DNA of 7,236 bases from a bacterium (lineage in GTDB: Bacteria > Armatimonadota > Zipacnadia > Zipacnadales > Zipacnadaceae): contig JAUWJN010000120.1 in NCBI GenBank assembly GCA_030607655.1, positions 1 to 7,236 of the forward strand, in the 5' to 3' direction. Each line of letters begins with the position of its first letter. The stretch's first letter is position 1. Shown in pieces: positions 1-5,713 of this stretch. The position numbers and the translations under genes were made by a program. The notes under the pieces were generated by a model. It ran no database searches. It worked only from the letters and a program-made list of their open reading frames with translations, and was not told where the DNA came from.

Positions 1-436
1 CTGCTGCGTCCTGGAAGGCCTGCCAGGTGTAGAAACGATTCATCACGGCAGTACGGGGGTCGCCCACGTTGCTAATGATGACATCATATCGGCGACTGGT
101 TGTGCGCAAAAACGTCAGCGCATCGGCGTAAATCAGGTTAACCCGCTCGTCAGTCAACGGCTCACTCAACCTTGGGGGCAGGTAGCGGCGAATCACCCCA
201 ATTGCCTGCCTATCCAATTCCACGTAATCCACGGCCTGGGGATGGTGCTTCAGCACCTCCCCGATAAGCCCGCCCAAACCGCCCCCCATAATCAGCACAC
301 GCTTAGGCGCCGGATGCTGAAGCAACACCAAATTCGCTAGCTCTTCATTATCTAACTCATCTTCAGTGGTAAACATCAACAGACCATCGTGATACACACT
401 CATCTGGGAGTCGTGGTGGGTTTTGGCGACAATAAC
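1..436 (-). pseudogene. Spermidine-synthase-like Rossmann domain, downstream of an in-frame TAG; partial at left edge
   Basis: Reading on past the TAG at 437-439 in the same frame gives 145 open codons to the window edge. They form the SAM-binding half of a membrane-fused spermidine-synthase-like protein. Visible elements are a beta-hairpin (MSVYHDGLLMF), TEDEL, the glycine-rich loop RVLIMGGGLGG, the acidic end of beta-2 (YVELD), YADAL, and ISNVGDP followed by NRFYTW. ISNVGDP has Asn where classical aminopropyltransferases carry their catalytic Asp, as I recall also for other membrane-fused members, so the reaction need not be spermidine synthesis. No Shine-Dalgarno-led ATG follows the TAG; the first Met codon is inside the hairpin, so independent translation is unlikely. 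It is either the second half of a nonsense-disrupted gene, a readthrough product, or an assembly error. The domain identity is firm; the status as pseudogene is not. Confidence 0.7.
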
Positions 437-1189
437 CTAGCGGGTGTTGTGCGACGTCAAAAGCGTGAAGCCAGGCCAGCGCTGCACCGCAGTGAACCAC
501 TCCAGCCATATTTGACGGGGAGCAGCGGCACGGACAATGATCCCCGCGAGGAGTAGTGCCAGGAAGCTCAACGCAAGTAGGCGGCGCTTGATGGGTAGAT
601 GGGCTGCCACCAATAAAGCGGCGAGGCCATTTAGGACGGCGAGGAGCAAAACAATACGAATAGTTTGTAGGTGATCGGCCAGCCAGAAATGAAACAGCAG
701 ACCGCCTATAATGGCCCCCAGCGCTTCGAGGACATAGATGTAGCCCACATGGGCGGCGCCTCGCGCTGAGTCGTCACCGGTAACCAATTGACAACCGAAG
801 GCAAACTGCGCACCTAGCAGCAGACACCCGGGGGCCAAAACCACCGCCGCCAGCACTAAGATGCTGAGCGGATCAATCAACTCACCGGGGAACATCGTGC
901 GGCCGCCGACGGCGCGGGCTGCATATATCTGCAGCGGCATTATCGTCGCTACCAGCAGCAGGTCAGTGAATAGAAGCGCCAGTGGGTTGCGCAGCCGACT
1001 TAGTAAACGACCGGCCAGGGCGGTGCCCAGGGCGGTTAGCAGCAACCAGTCAACCAGTATCAGGCCGATGCACAATTCATTGCCAAAGAACGAGACAAGC
1101 AGCTCGCGGGTTAGCACTACCTGCAGCAGCAGTGCCGTCAGCCCAGTTACCAGGATTGCTACGCCGATAGTACCTCGTCGGCTAAGCAT
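437..1189 (-). CDS. Polytopic membrane domain of a spermidine-synthase-like protein, ending at an in-frame TAG
   Basis: About 250 residues, very hydrophobic, with roughly seven membrane helices. The first runs from GTIGVAILVTG, the last is LLALSFLALLLAG. The segment LLLQVVLTRELLVSFFGNE resembles the first helix and loop of membrane-fused spermidine-synthase-like proteins. The frame ends in LLTSHNTR followed by TAG, at the point where the family normally continues as R-Y-G into the soluble Rossmann domain, which is found intact in the same frame downstream. I chose the ATG at 1189 because it lies 4 bases after the radical SAM stop codon, consistent with translational coupling, and begins just before the first helix. 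An upstream ATG at 1243 would overlap that gene by 50 bases and has no Shine-Dalgarno. It is the last gene of the operon in this window. Alone it would be a membrane domain without a catalytic half. Confidence 0.8.
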   Translation of the reverse strand: MLSRRGTIGVAILVTGLTALLLQVVLTRELLVSFFGNELCIGLILVDWLLLTALGTALAGRLLSRLRNPLALLFTDLLLVATIMPLQIYAARAVGGRTMFPGELIDPLSILVLAAVVLAPGCLLLGAQFAFGCQLVTGDDSARGAAHVGYIYVLEALGAIIGGLLFHFWLADHLQTIRIVLLLAVLNGLAALLVAAHLPIKRRLLALSFLALLLAGIIVRAAAPRQIWLEWFTAVQRWPGFTLLTSHNTR

Positions 1190-1193
1190 AGGC

Positions 1194-2348
1194 TTATGCC
1201 CAGACGCCGGGGATTTTGTGGCCGCAGAATTTACAGGCGCCATTGGGTTTCAAATGGGAACCGAGGACTTCAAAGCTATTGCGTTTGACAACTATCTTGC
1301 CGCAACTGGGGCAATAAGTAGAGGCGGCCTCAGTACCAGGTACATTGCCTATGTACACATAGTTGAGGCCCGCTTCTCTAGCGATGCGACGGCACTGGCG
1401 CAGCGTATCGTACGGGGTGGGGGGCAGATTCTTTAGCTTATAGGCAGGCGTAAACCGTGAGAAATGCAGGGGAACATCGGGACCCCCGGCTCGCTTGACC
1501 CACTCGGCGGCCTGGCGAATCATTTCCGGGTCATCATTGACCGTGGGAATGACCAGATAGACAAGTTCCAGCCACTTGCCCAGCGCAATGACCCGTTTAA
1601 TCGTTTGCAGCACCGGCTCCAAGCGACCACTGCAGTAGCCCGAATAGAACTCTTCCGAGAAGCCCTTCAAATCAATCTTAACTGCATCCAGATACTTACA
1701 TACCTCAATCATCGGCTCGCGATTGATATAGCCGTTGCTTATCATCACCGATTTTAGCCCTTTTTGATGGGCCAGCTTGGCGGTGTCGTACATATATTCG
1801 TAAAACGAGATCGGCTCATTGTATGTGTAAGCGATTACCGAGATATTATGCGATTGCGCCTTACTCACCAAGCGGTTCGGTGGGACACTAAGCACGTGCC
1901 CCTCCTGCTCAAGTTGCGCCGGGAGCCGCTGGGATATTTCCCAGTTTTGACAATGCTTACAACTGAAGGAGCAGCCGGCCGTGCCTACTGACAAAGCCCA
2001 GGAGCGGGGGAGGAAATGGAACAGAGGTTTTTTCTCGATGGGGTCAACGTTTAATGCCGCGGCTCGGCCATAGACCAAGGTGTAGTACTTGCCGTTGCGA
2101 TTGACTTTGTTGCCACAAACCCCTCGCCCGCCTGGCCCCACTACACACTCGTTCGGACATACATAGCACTTGACTCGCTGCCCGCTGAGCTTCTCATAAT
2201 ACATCGCTTCATGTGCACTGACAGCGGCCTCCGTGGTACTCGTCCACCTCTTTGTGAGGCTACCTGCTCCGGCCAGCAGACCCGTACCCGCTCCCGCCAA
2301 CGCTAACTTCTTGAGCAATTCTCGTCGGCTTAGTTTACCGCTGTCCAT
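1194..2348 (-). CDS. amrS: AmmeMemoRadiSam system radical SAM enzyme with Tat-like leader
   Basis: 384 residues. The radical SAM motif CxxxCxxC is Cys126-Cys130-Cys133 (GCSFSCKHCQNW), which should hold the SAM-binding [4Fe-4S] cluster. Further family landmarks are YTYNEP (174-179), ISNGYINREP, VKIDLKG, IPTVNDD and HFSRFTPAYK, typical of the PflA-like enzymes of AmmeMemoRadiSam loci. Extra cysteines lie on both sides: Cys61, 64, 68 and 78 before the barrel, and a zinc-ribbon-like pair of CxxC motifs at 346/349 and 372/375. The N-terminus SRRELLK followed by LALAGAGTGLLAGAG is a twin-arginine-type leader, so the protein may be exported folded or anchored. The start is supported by TAGGAG nine bases upstream. 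It lies downstream of the Memo-AMMECR1 fusion and PAP2 genes and is nearly coupled to the membrane spermidine-synthase-like gene. The substrate is unknown; family assignment is firm. Confidence 0.93.
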   Translation of the reverse strand: MDSGKLSRRELLKKLALAGAGTGLLAGAGSLTKRWTSTTEAAVSAHEAMYYEKLSGQRVKCYVCPNECVVGPGGRGVCGNKVNRNGKYYTLVYGRAAALNVDPIEKKPLFHFLPRSWALSVGTAGCSFSCKHCQNWEISQRLPAQLEQEGHVLSVPPNRLVSKAQSHNISVIAYTYNEPISFYEYMYDTAKLAHQKGLKSVMISNGYINREPMIEVCKYLDAVKIDLKGFSEEFYSGYCSGRLEPVLQTIKRVIALGKWLELVYLVIPTVNDDPEMIRQAAEWVKRAGGPDVPLHFSRFTPAYKLKNLPPTPYDTLRQCRRIAREAGLNYVYIGNVPGTEAASTYCPSCGKIVVKRNSFEVLGSHLKPNGACKFCGHKIPGVWA

Positions 2349-2357
2349 AGTCGTCGG

Positions 2358-2363
2358 CTCCTA
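2358..2363 (-). promoter_or_regulatory. Ribosome binding site of the radical SAM gene
   Basis: TAGGAG on the minus strand, nine bases before the ATG at 2348. It abuts the TAA that closes the AMMECR1 relic (2364-2366), as expected if an AMMECR1 gene once lay directly upstream and was translationally coupled. Confidence 0.7.
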
Positions 2364-2447
2364 TTAATCTTCTGCTTCGGCGAACACCTGAGCGAACAAG
2401 ACGTACAAAGTCGTGGGTTTCTTCCCAGCATCCCGGGCTAGGCCGGC
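2364..2447 (-). pseudogene. Relic of an AMMECR1 C-terminus (AmmeMemoRadiSam protein A)
   Basis: The 106-base gap between the PAP2 stop and the radical SAM start is not random. On the minus strand, 27 codons from 2447 read AGLARDAGKKPTT, then LYVLFAQVFAEAED, then TAA. They align without gaps to the last 26 residues of the intact Memo-AMMECR1 protein of this operon (AGLPPDAWRKTAT, then LYVFSCQVFGEEE, then stop) with 15 identities by my count. An 11-base stretch is shared exactly: aagacgtacaa on the plus strand at 2398-2408 and 3289-3299. An in-frame TAA directly precedes the relic, and no start codon or Shine-Dalgarno opens it, so it is not a gene. Homology stops within about 10 bases of the PAP2 stop, so the breakpoint lies at the PAP2 gene's 3' end. 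It is either the remnant of a second AMMECR1 gene or an old partial duplication. Confidence 0.8.
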
Positions 2448-2454
2448 TTATGAG

Positions 2455-3165
2455 TTAGAACTCTAGCGTGGCAAAGCTGACACCGCCCGGCACCAATCCG
2501 GGCCCGAGTGTCAAGGTAGCCTCGCCCCATTTGACTCGCTTGGGCTCCAGTCCCACCACGCCTAGCAAACCGTTATCACTGTGCAGGCTACGACGGGCGA
2601 TGTAGTTGCCCAGAGCAGCCCCGGCTACTACGTCCCAGGTGTGATGGGCGTGCACCTCCACCCTCGACCAGCTCACCGCACTGGCTGCCCCATACCACAA
2701 CCAGCGATTCTCTCGGTCGGCATCGGCCATCACCGTTGCAAAGGCAAAGGCTGCCGAGGCGTGTCCGCTGGGGAAGCCATGACCGTCGGACGGCGGCGCC
2801 AGTCCCAGGTCCACTAGCCTGGGGTCATCGGACTCGGGCCGGGGCAGATTAGCTACGTGCTTGATGAGTTCGGTGGCGGCGGTGGTGACAATCAGAGCTT
2901 CGGCAGCCCGCTGTCCCTTCGCGGATAGCCTGATTCGAGGTGACGCCATCATAGCTGCGGTCGACCAGGCGATCAGCGGTCGCGACAGGTCACTGATGCC
3001 ATCGGCGACCAGTTCGTCTACCTCGCCGTCGATGTGCAGGTGGATTGACATTGTGTGACTGCTGTAACACCAGCTTACAGCAAAGGTAGTGATCAACAGA
3101 CTCATGCCGACTACGATGCCTATGCGGGTGGCTACGGATTGACGCCGCAGTAGATAATTCCCCAT
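2455..3165 (-). CDS. PAP2-family phosphatase
   Basis: 236 residues with all three signature blocks of the type 2 phosphatidic acid phosphatase superfamily: KxxxxxxRP at Lys102-Arg109-Pro110, PSGH at 132-135, and SRx5Hx3D at Ser167-Arg168, His174, Asp178. His174 is the expected phospho-accepting nucleophile and His135 the acid/base. One hydrophobic segment near residues 14-33 looks like an uncleaved signal or a helix; the motifs would then sit outside the cytoplasm. Family substrates are lipid phosphates, isoprenyl diphosphates and related phosphomonoesters; the substrate here cannot be read. The start at 3165 is fixed by AAAGGAG six bases upstream. A longer frame from 3318 would run back into the Memo-AMMECR1 gene and is rejected. 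It sits between two AmmeMemoRadiSam genes and is unrelated in sequence to either, so it may be an insertion into the locus or an operon-specific partner. Confidence 0.9.
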   Translation of the reverse strand: MGNYLLRRQSVATRIGIVVGMSLLITTFAVSWCYSSHTMSIHLHIDGEVDELVADGISDLSRPLIAWSTAAMMASPRIRLSAKGQRAAEALIVTTAATELIKHVANLPRPESDDPRLVDLGLAPPSDGHGFPSGHASAAFAFATVMADADRENRWLWYGAASAVSWSRVEVHAHHTWDVVAGAALGNYIARRSLHSDNGLLGVVGLEPKRVKWGEATLTLGPGLVPGGVSFATLEF

Positions 3166-3171
3166 GGCAGG

Positions 3172-3178
3172 CTCCTTT
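3172..3178 (-). promoter_or_regulatory. Ribosome binding site that fixes the PAP2 start
   Basis: AAAGGAG on the minus strand, six bases before the ATG at 3165. It is the strongest Shine-Dalgarno in the operon and decides against the longer frame that opens at 3318. Confidence 0.75.
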
Positions 3179-3257
3179 GGTGGTTTTTGATTTAGAGTGG
3201 CGTAAGCGTAAAGAGTTCTGGGCCCGTTCACTGTGGTCCACTGCCCCACTGTCGCTG

Positions 3258-4826
3258 TTACTCCTCCTCCCCGAATACCTGACAGGAAAAGACGTACAAG
3301 GTGGCTGTCTTTCTCCAAGCATCAGGCGGCAGTCCCGCTTTCTCCGCGCACAGGTGGGTCAGCATCTGCTCCCGATTCCAGCCTTGCTCCGGGGCCACCT
3401 GAGGTAGAAACACTCCTTGGCGCGTCCCCTGTCGGACCAGCACACCGTGTTTTCCTACTTCTATCTCACTGGCATTATCTACCTGGCGCAGCGGCGAGAG
3501 CACGCTGATTTCAATATGTATTTTGTCGAGTTCGTCAGCCGTGACCGGCAGGAACCGAGGGTCACGGGTAGCTGCCGAAATAGCCGCATCTCTGATTGCC
3601 TCGGCCAGAGGCATTTGGGCCTCGATCTGACCAATGCAGCCGCGCAGTCGGCTCTGCTTAGTTAGAGTCACGAAGACGGCTCGCTGCTCGTGCATCGCCG
3701 GATCATCAGTATCTATCCCGGTTAATTTATCAGACGTTACATATTGCTGAATGGTTCCGCGCGCCAGTTTCAGTAGCCACTCTCGCTGCTCTTGAGTTAA
3801 TTCAATGTCTTCTTCGCCGCTGGCTTCCGCAGCAGGCTCAGATGAAACGGAGGGGCGTTTGCCCACGAAGACCACCGCTCCGTAGCCGACGCAGCGGTCT
3901 GCCAGGGCTGGCTCCACGTCGCCCGAATTGGCGTACTTTAGCACATGCGCCCGGTCGGCCCCCAGTTTTTGTGCCGCCTTCATTACGGCAACGAGCGGCC
4001 CTAGTCCGCACAAAGTACAGTGCAGGTTAGGCACATTCTCGCCCAGCAGCCGTTCATCAGCGGCATACACTTCGTCGGGGTCGAATCCTGCTATCACCTT
4101 GAGCATAGCGTGATCAACCCGGCTAGCCTCTGTCTGAACGGGGTAATGAGACATATCGGTGCTAGCCACCAACAGCACCTTCTTATCTCCAACTGCGGAG
4201 GCGACAGCCTCAGCAATAGCTGCTGAGTTCTGTGGGCTAAAATCAGCCGTAACGATAGGTACAATTTTGAATTCATCCAGCACCACTTGCAGAAACGGGA
4301 GTTGAACTTCCAGGCTATGCTCCGGGCCGTGAGCAAAGTCATTTATCCGAAATCTGTCACTGGCGGCTAATAGTCGCTTGGTCAGTTCCTTATCCACCGC
4401 TACACGCCCCAGTGGCGTCTCCCAGGCATCCTTGCCGCTCAGAGCAGCACCTGTGGATGGCACTCCTTGGTGACTTGGCCCGATGAGGATAACTGAGTCA
4501 TAACTGCGGCCCTGTATAGTCGCATAGGCATATCCCGCCACCGCGCCGCAAAACTCATAACCCGCGTGGGGCGCCATTAGGCCGATAACGTCATCCGAAA
4601 TCTGTTCGCCTTCGGCTTGTTGCAGGTAGCCTTGGACTGTGCGAGTCAATCTGTCGGCGTCAGCCGGATAAAATGGGCCAGCAACCGCCGCGCGCCGTAC
4701 CTGGGTGTCTGAACTAGCCAGGCTGGCGGAGGCAATCTCCGGCGGAGGTGATGTCGAGTTTTGCGGTGTGCAAGCACCACCAAAGAGCATAATTGCCAGC
4801 AACAACTGATATAATGTCTTGTGCAT
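3258..4826 (-). CDS. amrB: Lipoprotein-like fusion of Memo and AMMECR1 domains (AmmeMemoRadiSam proteins B and A)
   Basis: 522 residues. MHKTLYQLLLAIMLFGGAC is a lipoprotein-type leader ending at Cys19, although Gly rather than Leu is at the -3 position. The Memo domain (about 45-325) carries the metal-site residues known for this fold, related to class III non-haem iron dioxygenases: His87 in HAGY, His119 in GPSHQG, His227 in DMSHY and Cys273 in TLCG. A short acidic linker leads to an AMMECR1 domain (about 345-522) with the invariant LRGCIG, then DPRF, SPL and FLPQVAPEQGW. These are usually separate genes; here B and A are one chain, upstream of the radical SAM gene. I chose the ATG at 4826, preceded by GGGTGA; an in-frame GTG at 4835 adds three residues and is possible. 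The joint biochemical role of these domains is unknown. First gene of the operon, behind the promoter at 4872-4900. Confidence 0.93.
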   Translation of the reverse strand: MHKTLYQLLLAIMLFGGACTPQNSTSPPPEIASASLASSDTQVRRAAVAGPFYPADADRLTRTVQGYLQQAEGEQISDDVIGLMAPHAGYEFCGAVAGYAYATIQGRSYDSVILIGPSHQGVPSTGAALSGKDAWETPLGRVAVDKELTKRLLAASDRFRINDFAHGPEHSLEVQLPFLQVVLDEFKIVPIVTADFSPQNSAAIAEAVASAVGDKKVLLVASTDMSHYPVQTEASRVDHAMLKVIAGFDPDEVYAADERLLGENVPNLHCTLCGLGPLVAVMKAAQKLGADRAHVLKYANSGDVEPALADRCVGYGAVVFVGKRPSVSSEPAAEASGEEDIELTQEQREWLLKLARGTIQQYVTSDKLTGIDTDDPAMHEQRAVFVTLTKQSRLRGCIGQIEAQMPLAEAIRDAAISAATRDPRFLPVTADELDKIHIEISVLSPLRQVDNASEIEVGKHGVLVRQGTRQGVFLPQVAPEQGWNREQMLTHLCAEKAGLPPDAWRKTATLYVFSCQVFGEEE

Positions 4827-4852
4827 TCCGCTCACCCGTGTATAACCCGTTG

Positions 4853-4881
4853 TTTACTAAACTCCACAATCATTGTACACT
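4853..4881 (+). promoter_or_regulatory. Possible sigma70-like promoter for the activation-domain gene
   Basis: TTTACT, a 17-base spacer, then TACACT (4876-4881). Each hexamer matches its consensus at four of six positions. Its -10 box overlaps the -10 box of the opposite promoter. Transcription would start near 4888, giving a leader of about 120 bases. Assigned by eye. Confidence 0.35.
4866..4876. promoter_or_regulatory. Short palindrome overlapping both promoters; possible operator
   Basis: ACAAT-C-ATTGT is a perfect 11-base palindrome. It covers most of the minus-strand -10 box and lies in the spacer of the plus-strand promoter. A wider inverted pair, CACAA (4865-4869) and TTGTG (4882-4886), is centred close by. 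The position suits a regulator acting on both directions, but palindromes this short occur by chance. Confidence 0.25.
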
Positions 4882-4900
4882 TTGTGCTATGTATGAGCAA
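4872..4900 (-). promoter_or_regulatory. Sigma70-like promoter of the AmmeMemoRadiSam operon
   Basis: On the minus strand TTGCTC (4900-4895), exactly 17 bases, then TACAAT (4877-4872), which differs from the -10 consensus at one position. Transcription would start near 4865, about 40 bases before the Memo-AMMECR1 ATG at 4826. I saw no better match in the divergent gap. Confidence 0.5.
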
Positions 4901-4992
4901 GCCCTTTGTCATGGTGGTATGGTCACAACAATTAACCGTGCAGAAGGTCGCCGGGTGGAGGCAAAAGAATTCTACAAGCTAGCGAAGAGATT

Positions 4993-4998
4993 AGGGAG
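4993..4998 (+). promoter_or_regulatory. Ribosome binding site that fixes the activation-domain start
   Basis: AGGGAG lies nine bases before the ATG at 5008 but only three before the in-frame ATG at 5002, which favours 5008 as the start. Confidence 0.6.
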
Positions 4999-5007
4999 TG
5001 AATGTTT

Positions 5008-5691
5008 ATGCAGATATTAGATGACATTCCGTTTAGCGTTGTAACCGAGGATGTACTGAAGCATTTGCGCCTGGATGCCGACGACGAGGATATTGTCAGT
5101 GTGGTTGACAAGGTGGTAAAGAGCGTGCGGCAGGTAGCGAGGCCCCGGGCAGTGTACAAGGCTTCCTACGTTAACGATAAGTGCGAAGACTCAGTAGCTA
5201 TTGACGGTAGAGTTTTCAGCAGCCGTGTGCTGAGGGCGAATCTGGATAACGTGGCCCGCGTTTTCCCCTACGTTGCCACCTGTGGCCGCGAACTGGACGA
5301 AGTAGAGCTGCCATCGGATGATTTTCTGGCTCCATATTATCTTGATACTATTAAGCAGATGGCCCTGGGAGCGGCCACCAGTTATCTCGGCAACTACCTG
5401 CAGAAGCAGTACGCACTCGGACAGATGTCGAGTATGAACCCGGGCGCTCTACAGGACTGGCCCATAACCCAGCAAGCCCCGCTGTTTGAGCTGTTTGGGG
5501 ATGTAAAAGACCTGATAGGGGTAGAGCTGACTGATAGCTTCGTGATGGTCCCCACCAAATCCCTTGCGGGCATATATTTCCCGACGGAGGTCAACTTTCA
5601 GAGCTGCCAATTATGCCCGCGGGAGCGTTGTGAGGACCGAAGAGCACCATACAGCCCGAAGTTGGCGGAGAAATACGGAATCAAAGAATAA
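5008..5691 (+). CDS. Stand-alone protein like the B12-dependent methionine synthase activation domain
   Basis: 227 residues from the ATG at 5008; the alternative ATG at 5002 adds two residues but is too close to the Shine-Dalgarno. The protein opens with QILDDIPF and contains SSMNPGALQDWPITQ, then LTDSFVMVPTKSLAGIYFP, then a cysteine cluster Cys200-Cys203-Cys208 (SCQLCPRERC). I recognise this as the family annotated as vitamin B12-dependent methionine synthase activation domain proteins. In MetH that domain binds SAM and allows reductive remethylation of inactive cob(II)alamin. Nothing resembling the catalytic, methyltetrahydrofolate or cobalamin-binding parts of MetH is in the window, so this is either a split MetH module or a reactivator of another corrinoid protein. 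The cysteines could bind a metal or cluster, which is inference. It is transcribed divergently from the operon and converges on the sulfatase with 22 bases between stops. Confidence 0.85.
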   Translation: MQILDDIPFSVVTEDVLKHLRLDADDEDIVSVVDKVVKSVRQVARPRAVYKASYVNDKCEDSVAIDGRVFSSRVLRANLDNVARVFPYVATCGRELDEVELPSDDFLAPYYLDTIKQMALGAATSYLGNYLQKQYALGQMSSMNPGALQDWPITQQAPLFELFGDVKDLIGVELTDSFVMVPTKSLAGIYFPTEVNFQSCQLCPRERCEDRRAPYSPKLAEKYGIKE

Positions 5692-5713
5692 GCATTGGCG
5701 AGAGTATGTCTCA

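Noticed and set aside
437..439. Pyrrolysine insertion at the TAG
   Set aside because: The position is normally Tyr beside Gly, known pyrrolysine enzymes are methylamine methyltransferases, and no pyl gene or tRNA is seen here. Kept only as a test in the findings.
1190..1243. Longer start for the membrane spermidine-synthase-like protein at 1243
   Set aside because: No Shine-Dalgarno, and a 50-base overlap with the radical SAM gene. The ATG at 1189 follows the radical SAM stop by 4 bases and directly precedes the first helix.
861..1436. A 191-codon open frame on the plus strand
   Set aside because: It lies antisense across the end of the radical SAM gene and the start of the membrane gene, both well supported. 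It has no recognisable domain and its composition looks like a shadow frame.
3166..3318. Longer start for the PAP2 protein at 3318
   Set aside because: It would overlap the Memo-AMMECR1 gene by about 60 bases and add about 50 residues without family resemblance. The ATG at 3165 has a strong Shine-Dalgarno.
2990..3322. A 110-codon minus-strand frame overlapping the PAP2 start
   Set aside because: It is the PAP2 region read in another frame, with no Shine-Dalgarno and no recognisable motif.
4882..5007. Cobalamin riboswitch ahead of the activation-domain gene
   Set aside because: The leader is only about 120 bases and I could find no B12-box-like sequence or the expected stem set.
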